NCBI GenBank assembly: GCA_025200525.1
Contig: CM045759.1
Coordinates: 496,001-560,000 of the forward strand
From: Camellia lanceoleosa
Taxonomy: Eukaryota; Streptophyta; Magnoliopsida; Ericales; Theaceae
Direction of reading: 5' to 3'
DNA length: 64,000 nucleotides
Part shown: piece by piece, positions 25,901 to 37,900 of the stretch
How the letters are laid out: every line of letters starts with the position of its first letter
How positions within the stretch are numbered: the stretch's first letter is position 1
Made by a program: the position numbers and the translations under genes
The notes under the pieces: model-generated
The model's input: only the letters and a program-made list of their open reading frames with translations
Database searches by the model: none
Told to the model about the DNA's origin: nothing

Positions 25901-28900
25901 AGCCTCATTGCTTCTTTCTCATGCCCAACAAATGATACCTCAAGTAAAGAACTTACCTCCTTAATCTGCGACAACACCCAAGTAGACACCTCTCCCAAAC
26001 CTGGAGGCTCATCTCCTTCAAAACCAGTTGTCGTTGCCTCTCTATCAGTCCTAACCTCTACGGCATCAGACTCCACTGTCTCCATCACCAATGGTAGTAG
26101 CGTCATGGGCATATTTTGGTGAATTGGTGTTGCATGTGTTGTGGAGCTACGGAGACGGTGGACCATTTAGGGGTGGTTTGGGATGATCTAAATAAGTGCA
26201 CTTTTTGACTTTTTATGAATATGGGTTGGGTATAGGTTGGGTTTGAAGTGATGTGATAGAGAGGTGATATGACTTAAATAAGATGATGTGACTTAAATAG
26301 GATAGTGATTTTTTGGCTTTTTGGCTTTTTTAGGTTATGACAAACAAGGCCATATTTGCTGTCCGGTTGCTTCACGCCTTTGGATGTCTATAATTGCTAT
26401 CTTCAGTTTGGCTTGGTTTCAACCGGGGACAGTGAGGGCGGTGTTACAAAGCTGGGTTCGGGGGAGGGTTGGGAAGAGAAGGCAGAAGGCATGGATAATG
26501 GCTAGTCATTGTCTTACGTGGCTAGTTTGGTTGGAGTGTAATAGGAGGGTATTCTTAGGGGAGTTGTGCACAGTGGCCTGTTTGGAGCGGCTTTTGTTCA
26601 TTGTGTTGCACAGTTGGATATCGTTGACAATGGATCCGGATGTTTTGTCTTTTGTTGATTTTGTAGAGGACTTGATTCAGTAGTAGTCTTCATTGCTCTT
26701 CGCCTTGATGTTTTGTGCAGTTTTGGTTTTTGTTGCTTCTAGCTGTTAGGCTAGTTTTTGTATTCTTTGCATCATCTTGATGCTCTCTCAATAAAAAGTT
26801 TGCTTATTTATCAAAAAAAAAGAGAAAAAAGATAAGGGGTAAAGTGCTCCACACCTATACCACAAGGGGGGGTAAAATGGATTTATAGGGTTCCTAGGTC
26901 TATTTTTTGAATGTCACAAGAAATTATATTATTATTATTATATTATTATTATTTTTGAATAATTTTATGATTGGTGTAATTTGCCCCGATATTTGTTGTT
27001 GTGAAGGTAATGTATTCCCATTTAGATGCTGTAATCATGTCTTTATACAAGAATTATTTTATAACATGTGCCAAAATTAAGTTTTTTCATTTTTCATAAA
27101 TACGATTGTTTAACATGTTTTATTTATTTATTTATTTTTATTTATTTATGTATAGTTTTGTACTATATCTTGACGATTCTCAATTCAATTCACAATTCGC
27201 AAAATTAGGATTTCGATTCATGATATGATTCACGATTTGACAACTATGCAACCACACACACACACTTCATGTTTACCCAATCTTGCATCTCCTTTGCATT
27301 TGGCATCAGTGTGTCCTAGCCACTGAAGTGCCCCACCAAGTATCTTTGCAAAGAGGAAACCAGCTCTTTGCAAGACCAAGACCTGGCATCAATGTTGACA
27401 TCAAAGTCCACCTTCAGTTGGCTATGGAAAATTCTGATTACATGCTCAGGCTTGCTCCCGTTTGTAGCTGCCTCCAAATAAGATCACTATATCCAATCCC
27501 CTAATCCACTCCCTTCCTGTGCAAATGCTGAAAACCCCATAGCCAAACTTTTCTGCCCATCTCCCCGTTTTTTGGTCTAGAATATGAACCAAGCCTCGTA
27601 CTCCAGTTCCTCTAAACTCAACTTCAAATTACATGCCCCCTATTGTGGGGGCAGTAACACTCCAATATTGTATTGCTACCCCTGAGGGTTGCAAATGAAC
27701 AAAGCCATTCGTGAACAGGCTCGAATTCGACTTGGTAAGGGCTCGTTCTAACTCGGTTCGTTAAATTTTTATTGCATTCGAGTTCGAGCTCGAACTTGTT
27801 AAAATCTTAATAAACAAGCCCGAATATACTAAAGCTCGGCTTGTTAGTTCGGCTTGATACCTGGCTCGTTTAACATTTATTTAAATAGTAGAATAAATAT
27901 ATTATTTATATATTAAATAATGTAAAAATATGTATAAAAAATAGGATAAATATGTTATTTTTAAATAATATAAATGTAAATAATAGCTAACTATAGATAA
28001 TACATATATATAATATTAGTAGTAGATATTATTAGTTTGGTAAGATATTGACTTTTTTTTCTTTTTAAATATGTTTATATATATTGTATATATAATTTGT
28101 ATAATCAAAGTTTCAATTGTAATTTTAGTCCCATACGCAAGTATGATTTATAATTTTTTTTGGCTCATGAAGGCTCGTGAACAGGCTCGAGCTTGAGTCA
28201 AGCCTAAGCCAACTCCGTTCGAGTTCGGTTCGTTAAATTTTATTGAGTTCAGGGCTCGAGCTTGAGCTCGTTAAAATCTTAATAAACAAGCCTAAACATA
28301 CTAAAGCTTGGCTCGACTTGGCTCGTTTGCAACGCTATCCAAGCCCAAAGAAAACGATTTCTGACCACCCACATTGAAGCCTCCCTCATCTTTTCCCAAC
28401 CCCACCACATGTCATAGCTTAAAAGAACTAATTCTCTTCCCACACTCAACTGCCACCATGAAGCAACCTTCCTTCCATCTCCTCCATTGACCAAATTGAA
28501 GGACTTCCAGCTGACTTGTATAATCTTCCACCATGATTCATATTCTAGGTTAAATCCTAATTAAAAGGTTTTAAGTGGTTAAAGGAACCCAAGCATGAAT
28601 AAATGGCAAATGTAGAATGACTAGTTTTTCTTCTTGTTCTTTTTGGGTTGTAACCCTCGACCTAAAAGGATAGTTGCCCCATTTTTCTGTCTTGAATTTA
28701 ATGTTGTTTCCCCCAAATGAATTGATACTTGAATCCCTCAACCGGAAAGGATAGTTGCCCTATTTTTGTCTTGAATTTAATGTTGTCCACCCCAAATGAA
28801 CTGATACTTGAATTCATTTTAATATATATATATATATATATGTATCTAAATATTCATATTGTTATTGTTATTGTGTCCTTCAATGATGCTAAAGAGTAAA

Positions 28901-31900
28901 AGTATTATGCTTATGCTTTTTCTTCAGTTGGGGGTCGTGGTGGTGGGGCATGCTTATTCATTAAATTTATATCCATGACCGATTTCATATGCTTACATCT
29001 TATATGGAGGCTAAAGAGTTCTATGATTTTTTTTTTGTCATAATAATAATAAAGAGTTCTGTGGGGAAGTGGTTTTGGAATACTTCTTTAATCCAAACAA
29101 GCCCTTGAAAGATTTTCCAGTTGTCACCTGAAATAGAAGAAAAGCTCTGATCGGTGGTGCTGGAATTAGCACTCCGACAAACAAGTTAGATTCATTCGAA
29201 AAATAGTTTTTTAGTTTCTTAGAGTATCAGTTTGTTTTCAACATACCTTTCTCTCCAACCTCCTCCTCCTTTTATAGAGTCATTTCCCTTGATATTTCCT
29301 CCTGTAGCTTAGCCCCTGATCATTACTTTGTCATGGCCTATTTTCCTACTGTATTCTTTAGAAGGGGACAACCTGGGCCCACCTGTGGGGTTGTGCCGAC
29401 CTATCTGATATACTTGGCTTAGATGTGCGACCCGGGTACCCTTAACTCGGCATGCTCTTCATCCTTCTACTCGGCAATGACTTTGAGTCTATGAAGCACG
29501 GATACGCGAAAATAGGCCACGTCTGGCGTGTCGGATCGTGTCGGATCTGGATCTGGCGCCCGATCTGGCGAGGATACGTGTCGAATCTGAAATGAAGTAT
29601 CCGAATTTGTTTTTTAATTTTTTAATTTTGGATCGTCTCGGATCTGCGAGATCTGATCGAGGATCTGATCGGTATGGATACGGGGGCAAAAAATAATTAA
29701 AAAAAAATGAAATAAAACACAAAAAAAACCAAACTCTCTCTTCTCTTACCTAGGTCGAGTAGCAGCCGCGAAGGAGGAGGAGAAGCAGCTCGCCGATCGT
29801 CTCGAACAGCAGCTCGCCGATCGTCTCGAACAGCTCGCCGATCGTCTCGATCAGGTTCGTCCCTCTCTCTCTCCCTTTCGCTCTGTATGCCTCTCACGAA
29901 CTCTCTCTCTCTCCCTCTCCCTCTCGATCTCGCTCGATCTGGTTCGAGATGTCGATCTCATCTGCCCCCTCTTCGTCGATCTGGCTCGAGATGTCGATCT
30001 CGCTCGACGACACGTCTCGGATCTGTCTCGACCTATAAAACAAAGAAATAAATAAAACAAACAAATACATAAATAAAACAAACAAATAAATAAAATAAGA
30101 TAAAAAAAACTTATTAATAAATAAATAAACTCATTAAAAATAAAATTTGTCAACTTATAAAATTTTAAATTTTTTAAATTTATTAATAAATTAAATAAGG
30201 TAAAAAAATTATTAATAAATAAATAAATAAACTTATTGATAAATAAATAAACTTTGTAAATTTTTCCCCCTTAATTTGGGATTGAATTGCATTTTAGATG
30301 TTATGAGTGATGCTATATTATTAAAATTATTGAAATTTAATTGAATTGATGAATTTTTTGTTATGGGTGATTATGGTTGTTATTATGAGTGATGCTACAT
30401 TAATATTTTAAATTGCTAAGAAGGTTTTAATGACGACTAATTCATTTTTGTGTATGTTACATTACTAAAAATTATGAAAAAAATATTTTTTATGAACGTA
30501 TCCCCGCCGTATCCGTATCCTACTTTTTTGAATTTTGACGTATCGCCGTGTCCGTATCGTATCGTATCCGTATCCCGTATCCGTGTCCGTGCTTCCTTGC
30601 TTTGAGTCCAATGGGCTTTGACTGAATTTGGCCCATCAAAGATGGGCTTGCACTCTGTTTGCAGACGTAGATTTTTTTTTACTCGGCTCCCACAAGTTCT
30701 AATTTTAATTTTTTTTTATTGGCATCTATTAAATCATAATTTACACAATTTCTACTTTCTAGGAGAAATTTCAATGGTTCAGGGAATGTAGTTAATACAG
30801 TAAGTGCACAATTGGCTGATTCCTTTAGAACAAATATTTTACATTTAAACTTCCATTTGTTTTCCAGTAAATAGTTGGAGAAATAATTTAATAGGGCAAC
30901 ATTTCTCCTGGATTGATTTAACTTGTCAATATAATTTTATTTTAGATGTTGGTACACATCCTTTCTCATTGATTTGCATTAGTGAAAAATTTCCTTACAT
31001 CTGGAATTCGTTTATTCTCCTAAAAGTTTCCTTCAATATTTTTCCTGTTAAAAGAAATTTGTTATTTCCAGGGCCTTATACCAGGTGGTGCTTTGAAGCC
31101 CATTGATGTCAGTATGGATACAACTTATGATGTGACTGAGCATTATTGGTTTCCAATGCTGGCTGGTTTATCTGACCTGACCTCTGATCCAAGACCAGAG
31201 GTCAGAAATTGTGCACTGGAGGTCTTGTTTGACTTGCTGAATGAAAGAGGTAGCAAGTTCTCATCACCATTTTGGCAGAGCATTTTCCATCGTGTCCTGT
31301 TTCCCATTTTTGATCATGTGAGGCATGCTGGAAAAGAGAGCTCAATTTCTTCCAGAGATGAATGGCTTCGTGAAACTAGTATTCATTCGCTTCAGCTGTT
31401 GTGTAACCTATTCAACACTTTCTACAAGGTATCTAAAATGCTCTGTTGTGTAAACATTTATGGCTTATTTTTGCTGATTGGCATGTATTCTGCAATCTTC
31501 AAATTCAAGAGTTTGCATATATGGATAAAAAATAAAAATAAAAACTCTTCTCTATAAAAAAAATATTTCCCTTTATGTTAGTTGGCTTTGCAGGAGGTAT
31601 TCTTCAAGTTCTGCTATTTGTGGTGTGTGGGTGGGTTCCTGGTTGTGTTCTTGGTTCACAGCTGAATCTTTACTACAACATTCCAGCTTTGCTGATACTA
31701 CATCTTTAGTTATAGCTTACATTACATGGAGTTGGACTAAGAAGTACGGACACGGGCACGCAAACATGTAAATTTTCCAAAAATGCAGGACCTGACACGC
31801 TGGGGACTTATGAAAACCTCTAATGTTATATATGTATTATATGTCATATTTATTTATGTTAAATATTTGTTCTCATCAAATTTATCAACCTTGGGTGTGC

Positions 31901-34900
31901 TATTCTGGTGGAAGCAAAAGTGTCCCCAATGTGTCCTAGTGTGTTTGGTGTGTATCTACAACAGCTAGCACATTAATTTTAAGGTTTCAACCAAACATAG
32001 GAAAACATTTTGTACCAAAAACATTTCCATAAAATGTTTTCTATATATATATATTTTTGATTCCTGTCTCTAGGGTGCATGGCTAGATGTTCGTATTTCT
32101 TAGGTGTTGTTCGTTTGCAATTTGTTATTTTTCATTTACACGATATTAAACATGTTTATATTTATTTTTGAAAAAAAACAAAAAATAAAAAACACATTTG
32201 GTAGATGCATGCTTTAGAAATTTATTTTGAAAACAAGTGAGAGGAGTGGATGGAACATGAAGGTGGTTGCCAGTGGGAGATAGTGGCCAAAGGTGGTTAT
32301 TGATGGTTGGAAATGTTAGCTAGAGGTGGTCATTGAAGGTGCTTGCCAACTACTAGGGGTAATTTACGACAAGAGGTGGTGGGAGGTGGTTGGCAGCAGC
32401 CAAAGGTGGTTGTTGGCCGTGGTCGGTGGTGGTCGGCAAGAGGTGGTTGGCAGCCGAAGATGGTTTTTGGTTGTAGGAGGTGGTTGCCAAAAGAGGTCGC
32501 TTGCAATGGTGGCCGGAGATGGGGGCTAGTGGTGTTAATGGGCTGTTGGTGGTGGCTAGAGAGATGAGAGAATGAGGAATGAATAAAAACTTATCTTCTA
32601 AACAGGTGAAACCAATTTTTATTTATTTATTATTATTTTTTAGAATTTAGTAAATTTTCTAAACTGTTTACAAGTTTTTGAAAATGAACTCATTTGATGT
32701 CTATTTTCATTTTCAAAAACTTGTAAACAATTTACATTTTTTTAAACAATATAAATAGAAATTGTAAGCATAAACATTGCCAAACAAGCCCTACCTGAAC
32801 ATTCTTATTTTAGTTTTTCAATTGTAATAGGCCTAGGGATCACTGATTACTCGAATAAGCCCATCCCTCAGGCCTATCATTTTAACATAAATATAATATA
32901 AGATGTCGGTTGTGACATTATCAACTTCCTGTTTTCTGTTTACAAAAAATAGGGAACTAGAAAACAATTTTATGTTTTCATTTGGTAATAACAAAAACAA
33001 AAAACTTGTTCAATTAGCACGGACACGACACATACACACGACACAGCATGACGTTGACATGTTGACAATGATTTTAAAAAAAATGCAGCTAGATATGCTT
33101 GGGATATGTTAACAATTTATAGTTTTATAAATTTATTATGTGTCCATAAACATATTAATAGTTTTTTCAAAGATAAAAAAGAGCAATGTAACACTAATTA
33201 AATTTAAGAAGGCATATATTCCATAACATAAACATCAATATATCATTGATGTAACAATTGCATTATAAGAAAGTAAAATGGTTGTAGAACATTAAAATAT
33301 ATATGATGTTCAAAACGTGGGTGTCTATTTTGAAATTTATCTTTGTATGGGGACTTCTCGACCTCTTTCCTTCTTGCTTTTTAAATTAGATTATTTGTTG
33401 ATGCTCAAAAAAAAAAAAAAAAAAAAAAAAACAGGTAAATTTCGGAGGGTTCAAGAATAGTCATTGAAAGTGTCCGTAAAGTATATGATATTATTAATTT
33501 AAAATTTTAATTAAAACATGTTGAAGAAGTGTTGTAGAAGCTTTTAGGGGTGTCCACAAAGTGCCAGTGTCCGACGCAACAAACCTCCTCCATAGAAGTG
33601 TTTTTTGTCTTAGGGTATACGCAAATGTGAAAAAAATAAATAAAGATACATGTATGGTGAGTTGTTGGAGGTGGTGGCTGACAGTGGAGGGTTTGTTGCA
33701 CCCCAAGTAGCCCTACTGGCCTAGGAAGTTGAATGGGGTAGGTCTACCAACATGACCCAAAACCTTAAGCCCACGTTGCTAGTTTTAGTCCACGATTGAT
33801 GTGGTGGTCAATGGTGGGAGTGGCCAATGGTCATGGGGTTGCCGAACAGCGGGCAAAGTGTTGCCAAAGTTCATGGGTGGTAATCATCCAATTGTCGGAG
33901 CCTATAGGAGAGTTAAAGCACCTTTTTTCGTTTTCGAAAATTTTTAAAATTTTAGAATCAAGTCCTTTTTTTTTTTAAAACAAAAACAATATACCAAATG
34001 AGTTTTTGTTTCCAAATTTCAAAAATCAAAAACAGAACAGAAACATTACAAAACGATGCCCAAGAGTTTGATACATTTGTTTGTTGTATGCTTAATTAAC
34101 AGAAAAACATACTAGATTCATCACCAATTAGACACATCATACATATATATTGCCCAAGTCTAGAGTCCAATACAACACATTTAGAAGAATCCATGTAACA
34201 GAGGTTAATGCAATTTCAGCATTAAAAAAACACATGGTTTCATGTTTTGACATGGATAGGAGGCATTGGATGTGGAAACTCTTTTGTAGTGTTGGCGTAA
34301 AAACTGGTCTTTCATGTGGGTCTTCAAATGGAATATCTTCTTGTGAACACACATTTCTAATCAAGACTAATGTTTACGATCATTTACTAGTTGAATCATT
34401 AGTTGAATAGTTTTTTTTTCCTGTTCGTTTCAATCTATGAAGTGCCGACACTTCAAAACGAATGCCGTATCCATGTCGGATACACTAACACTTCAAAGAT
34501 ATGTATGGGACACACCACATGGCGTGTCCCCTTATCTAATTTATTTTCGGGGGACACACAGAGGATACTTTGGGGACACACTAAGGATATGTCAAATTGC
34601 TTTTTTCCCATTTTATTTAGTACTTTTGATGAATGTTGAATGTTAAATATTTATTATTTTTTTTCTTAGATTTAAATACTTAATAGATCATTCATAAAAA
34701 AAAGATATAAACTAGTAAGTGTTAATTTAAAAGTTTTTTTTTTTTTTTAAGGAAAAAAAATTAGAGTTAGTTCTTGTTAATATTGATTGTTTGTGGATGT
34801 AATATTAATCTAGAGAGCAAATAAAAATATATGAAAACATATTTTATTGTCGTGTCTCTGCCGTGTCCGTGTCCTCATTTTTTAAAAATCACTGTGTCCT

Positions 34901-37900
34901 GTGTCTGCATCGATATCCGTGTCTGTGCTTCGTAGGTTTCAATGTTATATAATACTCCTTTTTCATATTTGTAACTTCAAAATACATTCAAATTGGTGTG
35001 TTTTGTGATATTTTTTAGAGTAAAAAATCTAGTGCATGTTAGCAAATGCTCGAAGGTATTGCTACATTTGCTAAATGTACAATATTATCATTACCTTAGT
35101 AAGTCAAAAGGAAATAGATATATAACTAAGAAGAGTCTAATTTAGTTCATGAGGATGGATTAACCCAATTTATCACAATAACAATGACATACTTTTCCAG
35201 ATAGCTTCTCAGTTCTCACACAGCAAAAATCAGCCTTAATAGTGGAAGTTATTTCTTCTTGGTTTTTGGAGACCAAAACTGTTCTTTTAAGACCAAAACT
35301 GTTCTTTCATCATTTCTTCAAATAATTTCTACACAAATGCTTGTATGTATCTGAATTATTAACATTTAAAAAATCTCTAAAATCAATTGTTGATGATTAC
35401 TTATTTTCGAAATATAACTTTGTGACAGAATATCTTTTCTCTTCCCCCAAAATGTAGGAAGTATGTTTCATGCTCCCTCCACTTTTGAGTTTGCTCTTAG
35501 ATTGTGCCAAGAAAACAGATCAGGCAGTGGTTTCAATATCTCTGGGTGCATTGGTGCATCTCATAGAAGTTGGAGGACACCAATTCAGTGACAGTGACTG
35601 GGACACCTTGTTGAAAGGCATAAGGTGTGTACCTCTTCTTATCCTAGTTATTTCTTGTAATTGTGATTTTAGTAATACTTACATTTTGGTCTAGGGATGC
35701 ATCATACACAACGCAACCCCTTGAGCTGCTCAATGCTTTGGGCTTTGAGAACTCTAAGAACCACACAGTGTTAAACAGAGATTTCAAGGTCAGTACAGGT
35801 AATAGCCCTTCCCTGAAGTCTGTTGAGAATGAGCCAATAGATAATGACCAGCTTAATGTCGGGGATAATGGGGACACCTATGCTTTGGCATCCCTTAACA
35901 TTGGTGTGGATGGTGCTGTAAAGAATTCTAATACATCAATCTTGCTGGATCACAATCAAGAATTGTCGCAGCCAATAGATTTGGAAGGTTCTGAAGGTTA
36001 GTTTTTGTAGGAGTTTATATAAAATAATCCTAATACCTGACAAGCTATGGCATTGCAAGTTGCTTTCCAAAGAATGTATTTAACACTGAACTCTTAGCCC
36101 TGAAAACTGTCTTTTTTCTGTAGGTGTACTGTCGCCTTCTGGAAGATCTCAGAAACGTTCTGATGCTGGAGGTCTCCAGCGGAACCAAACAATTGGTCAA
36201 AGAATTATGGGTAACATGATGGACAACCTCTTTGTCAGAAGTTTTACCACTAAATCTAAGAATCGTACTTCAGATGTTTCGATACCATCTTCTCCATCAA
36301 AGGTATTGTCCAATTAATTTTTGTACTTATACCACTTACAACTGTGTTGTATCCAGTTCATTAACAGTTCTGCCTATATTTTTCCTTTACTCTTCTATGT
36401 GGGTATTTTATCACTGATAGTTAAATGTAATGATTTTTAGGCAACATTTGTCCAGTTTTTTTCAAGACTTCTTTGCAGTTAGTTTTTTATTCTGAAGCCA
36501 CAAATCCTTTTTTGGATAAACAAAGAATTTATGATTGAAATGGAATCAAAGAGAATGCTACACAGATACAAATTAACAAAAGAAAAGAACAGGAATCCAT
36601 AGAGATGTATACACCATAAACAAACATCAAGCAAAGACAAAAGCCCCATCCTATACATCTTCTCATTCTTGTAGAAACTGAGAAACCCAAAAGTTGGTCA
36701 AGGTTGGGACCCTCCACCTTTGTCACCCACCTATTCAAAATGGCAAAAGCCATACTCTTCAACTCGAACAAAGGGTCCTCCACTAACATAAATGTATTCC
36801 AATTCTGCTCACCTCTGAAACTCATGACCAGAAAAAGTTTTCAAGTTGCAAGCTTTCCATTTCTGCTTTGTCATTCTTCCATCCCTCCAACCATGCTAAG
36901 GTCCACACAACATGCAGGAACACCCACACCATTTCAAACATCAATTGAATAATTTCCCATGGTTTTCTATTGCTGCTTGGCAATGAATAAGAAGATGGCT
37001 CACCAACTTTTCATTGTTCTTACACATAAGATTCATTGTTACAAAAATTAAATTATCAATGGATGCAACATTGGATGGGCCTTTGGAAGGCCAAATCCTT
37101 TACCAAAGGAAAGATGATTATATTGCCCATTGAAGCACCATAAAAATATTTAACCTAAAAAAATTTCGTTCATAGAAATGAATGACCCACATCAAATTTT
37201 TTGGACCTTTCCCCAACCCCACCACATTATAGAGCATATAAGAAGATACAAATGCATCCACCTTTCATTTTAGTCTTGCAAATTCTTGTCTTCTCTTTCA
37301 AGATAATTAGCTACCAAAGCCTCTTATTTACCACAATCTAAAAAATGGATGGAAACTCCTTTCCTAATTCTTCCACACCACACCACACCACACCAATGAC
37401 TCAAAAATTTCTCGTTATGAAACCATAAATGCACCAGAAGAAATATTCAAGTACCTAAAAGGGCTTCTACAAGAGTAAAGTTTGCTAAAGGGATGGGTTA
37501 TAATTATTTTGGAGAGCCTGCATGGCCCAATGGTCTCTTATATATTTTTCCAATTGTAATTCTAGGTATTATTGCATGTAGCAGTAGTTTAGTAATTTTA
37601 GAACCATCAATGATTTGTGGACCAACTGATCCATTTGCAACTCCCCACCTCCAACCATGTCGTGCTTCTTACAAACAAGTTCCAATTTTTCTAAATGTCC
37701 TTCCAAAGCCCTTACCCATGAGATGTGGAAACCTCTAACGAGATCCAAGCTTAATCATACTTGGCCAGCACAACTCGTGTCTAATACTTATCTTGATCAA
37801 AAGCAAACCTCCCAATCACTTTCCCAAAAGAACTTGACAAAGATTTCAAGCCTTCTAATTCCCAATTCTTCTTCCCTTATAGGAGTGCAAACATTGTTTT

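Larger units (their letters stand above)
25134..31071. other. BIG5 intron 24 (5.9 kb)
   Basis: Almost entirely mobile elements: Tourist-like MITE, a LINE with inverted 5' segment, LINE-like fragments with a nested MITE, an 81-bp tandem repeat and the 1.1-kb family B element. 26,830-27,250 and 30,610-31,070 show nothing recognisable. Confidence 0.75.
31429..35457. other. BIG5 intron 25 (4.0 kb)
   Basis: Filled by family B and family D elements, listed separately. 34,940-35,457 shows no recognisable feature apart from a duplicated GACCAAAACTGTTCTTT word near 35,270-35,305. Confidence 0.7.

Noticed and set aside
25705..26166. 153-codon minus-strand frame that looks like an independent gene
   Set aside because: Its sequence is the end of LINE ORF1 plus part of the junction to the sense LINE segment; it belongs to the twin-primed LINE.
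37493..37738. Functional membrane protein gene from the petD-like frame
   Set aside because: Only the first part matches cytochrome b6/f subunit IV; the frame then runs into antisense LINE sequence.
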